NCBI RefSeq assembly: GCF_000423485.1
Contig: NZ_AUIB01000011.1
Location: 1-57,043, forward strand
Reading direction: 5' to 3'
Source: Propionimicrobium lymphophilum DSM 4903
GTDB taxonomy: Bacteria; Actinomycetota; Actinomycetes; Propionibacteriales; Propionibacteriaceae
DNA: 57,043 nt
Both the position numbers and the translations under genes were made by a program. Every line of letters begins with the position of its first letter. Positions within the stretch are counted from its first letter, which is position 1. Below the pieces are notes generated by a model, which was not told the origin of the DNA, did no database searches, and worked only from the letters and a program-made list of their open reading frames with translations. Below, piece by piece: positions 45,820 to 54,085 of the stretch.

Positions 45820-46535
45820 GCGGCATCCGCCTGCCTGACCAGAGCCAGTCTGTCTGCAGCGGCCAAGGCCGCAACTACAGACGCGTTCTCGCTGCTGACG
45901 GTGACGTCGACTAATTTGGTCTGACCGTCGAGCACGCCGCTCTGGCTGACAACGTTTGCCGCGAATTCCTGCCCCGGGCCGCCGTCAGCAACCTCCACCA
46001 ATGTGACGCGGGCACCCGCCGGCAGATCCTTTGCCGGCAGCCTGCCAGTGGCAAGTTTGAGCCCGATCATGGCTGAGCCTGAGTCGACTTCCGCGTCGCC
46101 CACCGACTGCGGGGCGAGCAAGGAACCCGACGGAATATCGGTGCGCGCAATCTTCCCCACGAGGCTCTGCGCCTCAGCCTTCTCGACGACGGGCACTCCC
46201 ACTGCAGCCCCGACGCTCGTGCTGGCCAGATCGGGGCCCGAGATGACCTCGCCACGCTGAATGTTTCGAGTGGCGGAAACAACGTCACGAGTGTTGCCAT
46301 TGGCCGCGATAGCCCAGACCATAAGGAGCGCACCCAAAGCGCAGAAAAGAATGCCCGCAATTGCCAAACGAAAATTGCGTTTAGCCCTGGCAGGAGCGAC
46401 AGAATTAACCTTTCGGCCGCTAGAAACGGCGCTATGACTAACGTTGTCGGCTCCATTTGAACCCTTAAATTCGGCCATCCGCGCATGCGATTCGTCGCCG
46501 GAAAATGACTCGACAAAGCTAAGGGGATTTGCCAT
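45816..46535 (-). CDS. SAF-domain pilus assembly protein (CpaB/RcpC-like)
   Basis: The 239-aa protein has an N-terminal cytoplasmic part, one membrane helix (about residues 56-77) and an SAF domain (SATRNIQRGEVISGPDLA) as in CpaB/RcpC and FlgA. The ATG at 46535 is chosen for AGGAG eight bases upstream. It is the first gene of the Tad operon and probably acts outside the membrane in fibre assembly. Confidence 0.85.
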   Translation of the reverse strand: MANPLSFVESFSGDESHARMAEFKGSNGADNVSHSAVSSGRKVNSVAPARAKRNFRLAIAGILFCALGALLMVWAIAANGNTRDVVSATRNIQRGEVISGPDLASTSVGAAVGVPVVEKAEAQSLVGKIARTDIPSGSLLAPQSVGDAEVDSGSAMIGLKLATGRLPAKDLPAGARVTLVEVADGGPGQEFAANVVSQSGVLDGQTKLVDVTVSSENASVVAALAAADRLALVRQADAA

Positions 46536-46806
46536 CTGGTCTCCTGAAATTGGGGTGTGCAGAAATGCCAAAGGCCCGCTTATATTAACGAGATGAAATT
46601 TGGCCAAACCACAGTTATCAACGGGTTTTAAGTTCCCTAACTAAATTCCTGGGGATCCGCGATTAAGCCAAGAACAAGACTTAAGAAAGAGTTAATGCCT
46701 TAACCCACGCTTCAGGTATCTATTTGAAAAATTAGTTAATTCGTTAGCGATTTCATTAGATTCAGCCATGACACCCTGCTCTATTGGGGGAATAGAAAGG
46801 CCAAAC
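46536..46806. promoter_or_regulatory. Divergent intergenic region, Tad operon / PAS gene
   Basis: The 271-base stretch between opposite genes is A+T-rich and must hold both promoters. Candidate tracts are ATTAGTTAATTCGTTAG and TTAAGAAAGAGTTAATGCC. No clear consensus pair can be assigned by eye. AAAGG at 46796-46800 is the ribosome binding site of the PAS gene. Confidence 0.4.
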
Positions 46807-48159
46807 ATGTCGGAAACTTTCAGGTTCGTACCGGGAATGATCCTGCCCTCGGGAGAACAACACGAAGTCGGAGTTGACGAACTGTTTTTCTCCACGACCG
46901 ACGCTAAAGGCGTCATCGAAGAGGCGAACTCTGTATTCGTCCGGCTATCGCATTGGCCCAGAGAACAGCTGATCGGCGCAGCACACAACATCATTCGTCA
47001 CCAGATGATGCCCGGTGGCGCGTTCAGGCTGATGTGGCAGACGCTAGAGTCTGGACGCCCGTTCGCGGCATACGTCCACAACCTTGCCAATAACGGCAGC
47101 CGCTACGACGTGTTCGCCACCATCACCCCGCTCGACGATGGCTATCTTTCCGTCCGCACCCGCCCGATGTGCCCGGTGCCGTTCGGTGCCGCTGAGCAGA
47201 TCTATAAAGAGTCACTAGCAGTGGAGATGATCGCGAAGGCGGACGGAGCGAACCGTCACGAGGCCGCGACGGTGGGCGCGGAAAAGCTCGCTGAGCTGCT
47301 CAACGCGGCAGGTTTCAACAGCTACGAAGACTTCATGCTCGAGACGCTGCCCGCCGAGATCGAGGCTCGCGAGAAAGCTGGCCACGTCATGCCCGAGTGC
47401 AACGCCGAGGGCGTCTACGGCGAGATGCTGCAGACAGTCGGCCAGCTGCACCAGCAGCTCGGCGTCGCGATGTCCGATCTGCAGAATCTGAAGGATCAGT
47501 CGACGCAGCTACAGGAAGCGTCCGACGTGCTGCGCGGCATCCTCGAAGCAACCAACGAGGTGTCCGAGGCCGTCAACCAGCTGCCTTCGGACTCCATCGA
47601 AAAGCGCACGCTGACCATGCCGTTGACGCTGTGGAGCTCCATGGATGCGGAGATTCGCGGCCTAACCGACGAGCTGACCGAAACGCTCAAAGAGACGTCG
47701 TCGACCGCAAGCCACACGCGCTTCCGAATCGCTCTGGCCAGGCTGCACGCCACCATGATCGGAAACTTTGTCGCGGAACTGGCGACGGATCCGGCAGCCA
47801 GCGAGATCACCTCGAACATCGGGCTGCTCACCCGAGCCATTTCGCAGGCCATTCAAGAGCTCAACGAGCAGGCGAGCAGCTACTCGCAACAGTCCAAGAA
47901 GGCAACCGACAACGCCCGTCAGGTGGCTGGTCTGTTGCAGATGCTCGTCGACCTGCTGGGTTCTTGGGTTGCCGGCAACGAGGGCCGCGAGCTGCCCGCC
48001 GAGGTGGCGGATATCGCACCGAAGATTTCCGAGCAGGTTGAACGCTCCAAGCAGGTCATCGAAAAGCTGGAGTTCATCTCCGGGCCCAGCGAACTGCCGG
48101 ACGCCGACCAGATGAACCAGACCGTCGAGGCGATGCGTCAGATCGGGAGCCAGTTCTAG
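46807..48159 (+). CDS. Soluble Aer-like PAS-domain protein
   Basis: The 450-aa protein begins with a PAS domain (about residues 25-120) that carries the Aer-like block HNIIRHQMMPGGAFRLMW, followed by the conserved Gly-Arg-Pro and Asn-Gly positions. In Aer this region binds FAD and senses redox state. There is no membrane anchor, HAMP or chemoreceptor domain. The rest (130-450) is helical with heptad-like stretches. The ATG at 46807 follows AAAGG by six bases. It diverges from the Tad operon, so redox control of pilus activity is an attractive but unproven idea. Confidence 0.82.
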   Translation: MSETFRFVPGMILPSGEQHEVGVDELFFSTTDAKGVIEEANSVFVRLSHWPREQLIGAAHNIIRHQMMPGGAFRLMWQTLESGRPFAAYVHNLANNGSRYDVFATITPLDDGYLSVRTRPMCPVPFGAAEQIYKESLAVEMIAKADGANRHEAATVGAEKLAELLNAAGFNSYEDFMLETLPAEIEAREKAGHVMPECNAEGVYGEMLQTVGQLHQQLGVAMSDLQNLKDQSTQLQEASDVLRGILEATNEVSEAVNQLPSDSIEKRTLTMPLTLWSSMDAEIRGLTDELTETLKETSSTASHTRFRIALARLHATMIGNFVAELATDPAASEITSNIGLLTRAISQAIQELNEQASSYSQQSKKATDNARQVAGLLQMLVDLLGSWVAGNEGRELPAEVADIAPKISEQVERSKQVIEKLEFISGPSELPDADQMNQTVEAMRQIGSQF

Positions 48160-48162
48160 ACC

Positions 48163-49851
48163 TTAGAAGAGTCCGACGATTCGCCCATCCGGGGTGATGT
48201 CCATCTTCTCTGCGGCCGGATGAGTGCCCAGGCCGGGCATGGTCTGCATGGCTCCCGCCAGGGCGTACACGTAACCGGCGCCCGCCGCCAGGCGCACCTC
48301 GCGGATAGGTAGCGTCCAGCCCGTCGGTGCGCCGCGATCGGCCGGGTCTGCGGTGGTGGACAGGTGGGTCTTCGCGATCAGGACCGGCAGCTTTCCGAAA
48401 CCTAGCTCGGTGAACCTGGCCAGCTGTTTGGCGGCCGCTGGCTCGATCTTGACGCCGTCAGCGCCGTACACCTTCGTCGCGATTGAATTGATCTTGTCTT
48501 CCAGAGAGTCCTCGGGCTCGTAGCTGAAGTGCAGGTCTGTGGCCTGATCGGCTGCCTCGACGACCGCCTTCGCCAGCTCCTGAGCACCCTCGCCGCCGTC
48601 GGCGACGTGCGTCGAAACCACGCACGCCACGCCCTTGCTGGCGGCGAAATCCTTGATGACCTGGTGTTCGCTTTCGTGATCGTCAGGGAACGCGTTGATT
48701 GCCACCACCGCGGGCACGCCGGATTTGCGGACGATGTCCAGGTGGTGAGCCAGGTTTGATAGGCCGGCCTCGACGTCCGCGCTATTCTCCTCCAGCAGCT
48801 CGGGCGGCAGCGGCTTGCCGGCGACAACCTTGTGGCGTCCGGAGTGCAGTTTCAGCGCGCGGACCGTAACCACGATCACGGCAGCATCCGGAACCAGACC
48901 GGAGGTGGCGCACTTGACGTTGACGAAACGCTCGTAACCCAGATCCGCTCCGAAGCCGGCCTCCGTAACAACGAAGTCGGTGTTTGCTAGGGCAAACTTG
49001 TCAGCGATGATCGAGCTGTTCCCGGTGGCTATGTTGCCGAACGGGCCGCAGTGAATCAGCGCGGCCTGGCCCTCGAGCGTCTGCAACAGATTGGGTCGTA
49101 GCGCGTCGCGCAGCAGAACAGCCATGGCTCCTGCGGCCTTTAGGTCCTCGGCCGTGACGGGCTCGCCTGAGGTGTTGAAGCCGACGACGATTCGCCCGAG
49201 CCGGGCGCGCAGATCGGGAAGATCCGCAGATTGTGCGACGATCGTCATGATTTCGCTGGCCGCGGTGATGTCGAAACGGGATTGGCGGGGCACGCCGTCG
49301 ACCTTTCGGCCGAGCCCTACGACGATGTTACGCAGCGCGCGATCGTTCATGTCCAGCACTCGTCCGCAGGTAATGGAGTGCGGCTCGATGTCCAGTTTGT
49401 TGCCGTGCTGCAGGTGGTTGTCAACCATTGCGGCCAGCAGGTTGTGCGCGGCGGTGATGGCGTGGAAATCTCCTGTCAGGTGCAGGTTGAGGGTCTCCAT
49501 CGGCACGACCTGCGAGTAGCCCGCGCCGGCTGCACCGCCCTTGATGCCGAAGACCGGCCCGAGCGAAGGCTGACGCAGCGTCGCGACGACCTTTTTGCCC
49601 AGTTTGCCCAAGCCCTGAACCAGGCCGATGGCGGTGGTTGTCTTGCCCTCGCCCAGCGGCGTCGGGGTGACGGCGGTCACTACGACGTATTTTCCGCGCT
49701 GGCTACCAGCCTCGCGAAGTTTCGCGGGTTCGATCTTGGCAGCGTAGTGACCGAAGGGTTCGAGGTCGGTTGGGCTGAGACTCAGCTGCTCGCCGATCTC
49801 TGTGAGGGGACGAAGTTTTGCGGATTGTGCTATTTCAAGATCGCTGGCCAT
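48163..49851 (-). CDS. fhs: Formate-tetrahydrofolate ligase
   Basis: The 562-aa enzyme makes 10-formyltetrahydrofolate from formate, ATP and tetrahydrofolate. The P-loop TPLGEGKTTTAIGLVQG and the segments PSLGPVFGIKGGAAGAGY and FHAITAAHNLL are characteristic, and the length matches the family. It converges on the PAS gene with a three-base gap. It feeds one-carbon metabolism. Confidence 0.97.
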   Translation of the reverse strand: MASDLEIAQSAKLRPLTEIGEQLSLSPTDLEPFGHYAAKIEPAKLREAGSQRGKYVVVTAVTPTPLGEGKTTTAIGLVQGLGKLGKKVVATLRQPSLGPVFGIKGGAAGAGYSQVVPMETLNLHLTGDFHAITAAHNLLAAMVDNHLQHGNKLDIEPHSITCGRVLDMNDRALRNIVVGLGRKVDGVPRQSRFDITAASEIMTIVAQSADLPDLRARLGRIVVGFNTSGEPVTAEDLKAAGAMAVLLRDALRPNLLQTLEGQAALIHCGPFGNIATGNSSIIADKFALANTDFVVTEAGFGADLGYERFVNVKCATSGLVPDAAVIVVTVRALKLHSGRHKVVAGKPLPPELLEENSADVEAGLSNLAHHLDIVRKSGVPAVVAINAFPDDHESEHQVIKDFAASKGVACVVSTHVADGGEGAQELAKAVVEAADQATDLHFSYEPEDSLEDKINSIATKVYGADGVKIEPAAAKQLARFTELGFGKLPVLIAKTHLSTTADPADRGAPTGWTLPIREVRLAAGAGYVYALAGAMQTMPGLGTHPAAEKMDITPDGRIVGLF

Positions 49852-49908
49852 AGCCCCTATTCAACACTGTCTTAGGAGTTAGCGACCAGTTTCTTGCCAT
49901 CAAACGCG

Positions 49909-50703
49909 TCATTTTCCTCTCTCAGCCAACCACGCCAGGTCTGCCTGGTGGCCCTCGAGCCCGCCGGGCGTCTCCAAGATCGCCGGAGCATCGGCCCTGT
50001 TGACGGCCTCAATCAGTAGCTCCTCACCGAGCGTGCCCGAGCCCAAGTTAGCGTGGCGGTCGGCGCCTGTGCCGGGCTCGTCGCGCGAATCGTTTAGGTG
50101 TAGCAGCGAGATGCCGCCAGTGATCTCGCGAACCTTGTCGATCATCTGAAGAATGTCCTCGCCGGAGCCGTTGGCGTGGCAGGTGTCGAAAACGGTGCCG
50201 ACGTGTTCGATGTTGTCGGAGGCAGAAATTTTTTCCCAAACGCGGGCAATGGAATCGCTAAATCTCATCATGGCATTTTTGCCGCCTGCGGTGTTTTCAA
50301 TGAGCAGCGGGCAGGAAATCTCCAGGCCGTCGACGGCCTTGAACCAGTTCTCGTAGCCGGCCTCGGGGTCGTCGTCGGCCGTGACGTGGCCACCGTGCAC
50401 CACCACTCCCCTGGCGCCGATGGACGCTGCCGCATCGAGCGTCTTCTGCAGCAGCTTTCGGCTGGGAATCCTGATGCGGTTGTTGGTGGACGCCACATTA
50501 ATTACGTAAGCAGCGTGCACATAGATGCCTACTCCCGCCTCCTCGGCAGCCGACCGCAGCCCCTCCGCACCGCCTGGGAAGGAAATCTTGGGGGTCTTCC
50601 AGCTGCGCGGATCGCCGAGGCTGATCTGGACGATGGGCACGTCCAAGCTCGAAGCGTCGTCGATTGCGGATAGCTCGTCTACGTGGGCACCGATCAAGTT
50701 CAT
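49909..50703 (-). CDS. nfo: Deoxyribonuclease IV (AP endonuclease)
   Basis: The 264-aa TIM-barrel protein has MNLIGAHVDEL, VVVHGGHVT, LLIENTAGGKN, VGTVFDTCHANGSG, LLHLNDSRDEPGTGADRHANLG and ILETPG, in the order of the endonuclease IV zinc-ligand motifs. It cleaves abasic sites in base-excision repair. It diverges from pta. No strong ribosome binding site is seen before the ATG. Confidence 0.93.
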   Translation of the reverse strand: MNLIGAHVDELSAIDDASSLDVPIVQISLGDPRSWKTPKISFPGGAEGLRSAAEEAGVGIYVHAAYVINVASTNNRIRIPSRKLLQKTLDAAASIGARGVVVHGGHVTADDDPEAGYENWFKAVDGLEISCPLLIENTAGGKNAMMRFSDSIARVWEKISASDNIEHVGTVFDTCHANGSGEDILQMIDKVREITGGISLLHLNDSRDEPGTGADRHANLGSGTLGEELLIEAVNRADAPAILETPGGLEGHQADLAWLAERGK

Positions 50704-50766
50704 GCATCCAGACTAGTTATGCCCTCAAAGCTCGCGGGCAAGCCCCTGCACCGTTACTCTTAGAGT

Positions 50767-52269
50767 GTGAGCAAAAGCATTTACGTAGCCGCAGCCGGCT
50801 CCAACGTCAACAAAGAGCAGGTTGCCGAAAAGATTGTTAAAGAACTAGCCAAGAGCGGCTCGGTTGCGGTTTTCCGACCGATCACCCCCGCCTCGGACGA
50901 GGTTGTCCGTCGCCTAATCAATGCCGCAGGTACCGACCAGAAGGCAGAGGACGCCATCGGTGTTCCCGCCGATAAATTCGCCGAGGATGCTGTTGCTGCT
51001 GAGGCACAGATCGTCAAGAAGTTCGGCGCGCTGAAGGCCGCACACGTTGCAGTCGTCGTTGTCGGCTCCGACTACGACACCGCCATCGCCCCGGCCGAGC
51101 TGGACATCAACGCCAGCCTCGCAGCAACCCTGAACGCTCCGGCAGTCGTGCTGGCTGGCGACGACGCCACCGCCAAGTTCGCAGCTAAACGTTTCGAAGC
51201 CAAGGGCGTGGACGTCCTGGCCACCGCTGACGCCGACGCAGCCGAGATCGCCGAGAGGCTGGCCACCAGCAAGCAGGCGCTGCGCACCCCGGCCATGTTC
51301 GAGTACGAAATCAACAAGATGGCCGCCGCAGACAAGCGCACCATCGTGCTGCCCGAGGCCGAGGACGCCCGAATTCTACAGGCCGCCGCAATCGTGCTCG
51401 AGCGCGACCTGGCCAACATCGTCCTGCTGGGCGAGGCCGACGAGGTCAAGAAGCAGGCCGCAGAGCTTGGCGTCGACGTCTCCGGCGCGAAGATCGTATC
51501 GATGAAGGACGAAAGCTACGTCGAGCGCTACGCCGCCAAGTACGCCGAACTGCGCGCGCACAAGGGCGTAACCGTCGAGGCTGCCCGGGAGAAGATGAAG
51601 GTTGCCAGCTATTTCGGCACCATGATGATTCACGAGGGCGAGGCCGACGGCATGGTCTCCGGCGCGAACAACACCACCGCAAACACCATCCGCCCGAGCC
51701 TCGAGTTCATCAAGACCAAGCCCGGCGTGAAGGTTGTTTCGGGCGCATTCCTGATGTCGCTTGCCGACCGCGTCCTGGTGTTCGCCGACTGCGCGGTAAC
51801 CCCGAACCCGACTCCCGAGCAGCTGGCCGACATTGCAGCCAGCTCGGCCGTCACGGCCCGCGCGTTCGGCATCGAGCCGCGCGTGGCGCTGATCAGCTAC
51901 TCCACCGGCACCTCCGGCGCTGGCCCCGACGTCGATGCAGTGCGCGAGGCAACCGAGCTGCTGGCCGCCCGCGAGCCTGACTTCGCCTTCGCCGGCCCGA
52001 TCCAATTCGACGCCGCCATCGACCCGGTTGTGGGCAAGAAGAAGATGCCCGAGAACCCGGTTGCGGGCAACGCCAACGTATTCGTCTTCCCCGAGCTGAA
52101 CACCGGCAACACCGTCTACAAGGCGGTTCAGCGCACTGCGGGCGCCAAGGCCAACGGCCCAGTTCTGCAGGGTCTCAAGAAGCCAGTCAACGACCTATCG
52201 CGCGGCGCACTCGTCGACGACATTGTCAACACGATCGTCATGACTGCAATTCAGGCGCAGCAGGGCTAA
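50767..52269 (+). CDS. pta: Phosphate acetyltransferase (short form)
   Basis: The 500-aa protein interconverts acetyl-CoA and acetyl phosphate. Residues about 1-160 are a reduced BioD-like domain whose P-loop position reads AAAGSNVNKEQ, and the DRTGG domain of the ~700-aa forms is missing. The catalytic PTA domain (about 175-497) has VLPEAEDARILQAA and SYSTGTSGAGPDVDAVREAT. Short forms are known in corynebacteria and propionibacteria. The start is GTG at 50767. No ackA follows inside the window. Confidence 0.93.
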   Translation: MSKSIYVAAAGSNVNKEQVAEKIVKELAKSGSVAVFRPITPASDEVVRRLINAAGTDQKAEDAIGVPADKFAEDAVAAEAQIVKKFGALKAAHVAVVVVGSDYDTAIAPAELDINASLAATLNAPAVVLAGDDATAKFAAKRFEAKGVDVLATADADAAEIAERLATSKQALRTPAMFEYEINKMAAADKRTIVLPEAEDARILQAAAIVLERDLANIVLLGEADEVKKQAAELGVDVSGAKIVSMKDESYVERYAAKYAELRAHKGVTVEAAREKMKVASYFGTMMIHEGEADGMVSGANNTTANTIRPSLEFIKTKPGVKVVSGAFLMSLADRVLVFADCAVTPNPTPEQLADIAASSAVTARAFGIEPRVALISYSTGTSGAGPDVDAVREATELLAAREPDFAFAGPIQFDAAIDPVVGKKKMPENPVAGNANVFVFPELNTGNTVYKAVQRTAGAKANGPVLQGLKKPVNDLSRGALVDDIVNTIVMTAIQAQQG

Positions 52270-52283
52270 AAATACCGATAAAT

Positions 52284-52320
52284 AGGCGGGTGGAAAATTA
52301 ATTTTTCTGCCCGCCTTTTT
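52284..52320 (+). terminator. Intrinsic terminator after pta
   Basis: AGGCGGGT pairs with GCCCGCCT (one G-U), with an A+T-rich loop and a TTTTT tail. Confidence 0.82.
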
Positions 52321-52465
52321 ACGCTCAAAAACGGCTTCTTAAGCCAGCGGTTAGTGCGCAACCGTCTTAGGTTTTAACCAAAAACAACTAAAATTGGATT
52401 TCGTTGTCGTCTATTCGGTGAGGAGGATTTCGCCAAAGCACTGCCCCGCGCGTAGAGCCAAGACA

Positions 52466-52479
52466 CATAACTAGTTATG
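52466..52479. promoter_or_regulatory. 14-bp palindrome upstream of the peptide transporter
   Basis: CATAACTAGTTATG is a perfect palindrome, 42 bases before the ATG. The word ACTAGTTATGC here also occurs at 50712-50722 in the nfo/pta intergenic region. Candidate operator. Confidence 0.35.
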
Positions 52480-52520
52480 CGCTTGGGGTTCGATAAACCG
52501 ACGGTTAGGCATCTTTTCTG

Positions 52521-54065
52521 ATGAACAATGAAATTAATTTAATCGGCAAAAAAGCCGGAAAATTTCAAGCAAAACTAGAAAAAGCCCGCACACTCGACGC
52601 AAAGGCGCAGTCCAGCAAGGGATTAATGGGCCAGCCGAAAGGCCTTTACACGCTCTTTGGGCTGGAGCTTTGGGAGCGGTTCTCATACCTAGGCTTCCAG
52701 GCAATTCTGGCGCTCTACTTCGCGGCGTCAATCGCCCAAGGTGGTCTGGGCTACGACAAGGACGTCTCCTCTTCAATCGTTGCAGCGTTCGGGGCGCTGC
52801 TTTATTTGCTTTCCATCGCAGGGGCATGGATCGCGGACCGCGTCACCGGCACCCACCGCGCGCTCCTTTGGGGCGCGATCATCATCGCTGCCGGCCACAT
52901 CACGATGGGCATCCCGGCTGAGGTGACCACCTGGATCGGGCTAGGACTAATCATCGTCGGCACCGGCTTGCTGAAACCGAACGTCTCCACCAAGGTCGGC
53001 GAGCTCTACGCACCGGAGGATGCCAGGCGCGACGCTGGCTTCTCCATATACTACGCCGGCATCAACATCGGCGCCTTCCTAGGCCCGCTGATCGTCGGCT
53101 ACCTCGGCCCCGAAGTCAACTGGCACGCCGGCTTCGCGGCTGCTGCCGTCGGCATGGTGCTGGGCGTAATCCAGTACATCTTCGGCGAGAAAAACCTGGC
53201 CGGCCGCGAGCTGGCGGTCAAGATCCGCATGATGTTCAAGGCCGACAAATACTTCTGGCTGACCATCGGCCTGGTTGCAGTGGTGATAGCACTCGCCGTC
53301 GGCTTCTCTGCAATGGCTGACAACCCGCTCGGCCTAATCATAAACATGGTGACCGCGGTCACGATCATCGCACCAATCGCGTATCTGACGTGGATGTTCT
53401 TTTCGCCCAAAGTGACGAAGACCGAGAAGGCCAACCTGGGCCCCTACGCCCTGCTTCTGGTTGCGCTGGTGGCCTACAGCATCACCTACTTCCAGACCGG
53501 CAACACGCTGAACTTCATCGCCAACCAGCACACGAACAACAACATTCTGGGCTTCGAGTTCCCCGGAACTTGGTACATCCCCATGATCGCGCTGGTGGAG
53601 GTTGCCGCAGGTCCGCTGCTCGCGGCGCTGTGGATCAAACTGGGCAAGCATCAGCCGCCCGTCTCCGCGAAGGTGGGCATCGGCGTGATTCTGGGCGCGA
53701 TCTCGTTCGCCATCATCGCGCTGGCCGGCGCTCTAACCGACCACGGCCACCTATTCGCGATGTGGTGGATCGTCGTCTCATACATCTTCATGGGGATCGG
53801 CGACCTATTCGTGCAGACATCGGGCATGTCGGCCACCACCAAACTGGCCCCGCGCGCATTCGCCGCACAAACGATGGCCGTGTGGTTCTCTGCGATGGCC
53901 ATGACGCAGGGGCTGCAGGCACAAATCGTCAAACTTTTCGACTACGAACACATGAGCAACATCACCAGCTACTTCGGCTGGCAGGCGGTTGCCATCGGCG
54001 CGGTCGGCGTCATGCTGATTATTTTGACGCCATGGATGCGTAAACGCATGACCGTAGTCGGTTAA
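52521..54065 (+). CDS. POT-family proton-dependent oligopeptide transporter
   Basis: The 514-aa polytopic protein has about 14 membrane segments. It has the POT motif ELWERFSYLG (usually ExxERFxYY; the second Tyr is Leu here) and the PTR2 signature GTGLLKPNVSTKVGELY. A 35-residue charged N-terminal extension precedes the first helix. It imports di- and tripeptides with protons. The peptidase-like hydrolase gene follows 20 bases downstream, so uptake and cleavage are probably coupled. Confidence 0.93.
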   Translation: MNNEINLIGKKAGKFQAKLEKARTLDAKAQSSKGLMGQPKGLYTLFGLELWERFSYLGFQAILALYFAASIAQGGLGYDKDVSSSIVAAFGALLYLLSIAGAWIADRVTGTHRALLWGAIIIAAGHITMGIPAEVTTWIGLGLIIVGTGLLKPNVSTKVGELYAPEDARRDAGFSIYYAGINIGAFLGPLIVGYLGPEVNWHAGFAAAAVGMVLGVIQYIFGEKNLAGRELAVKIRMMFKADKYFWLTIGLVAVVIALAVGFSAMADNPLGLIINMVTAVTIIAPIAYLTWMFFSPKVTKTEKANLGPYALLLVALVAYSITYFQTGNTLNFIANQHTNNNILGFEFPGTWYIPMIALVEVAAGPLLAALWIKLGKHQPPVSAKVGIGVILGAISFAIIALAGALTDHGHLFAMWWIVVSYIFMGIGDLFVQTSGMSATTKLAPRAFAAQTMAVWFSAMAMTQGLQAQIVKLFDYEHMSNITSYFGWQAVAIGAVGVMLIILTPWMRKRMTVVG

Positions 54066-54085
54066 ATCTATTCGAAGGAGGAAAT

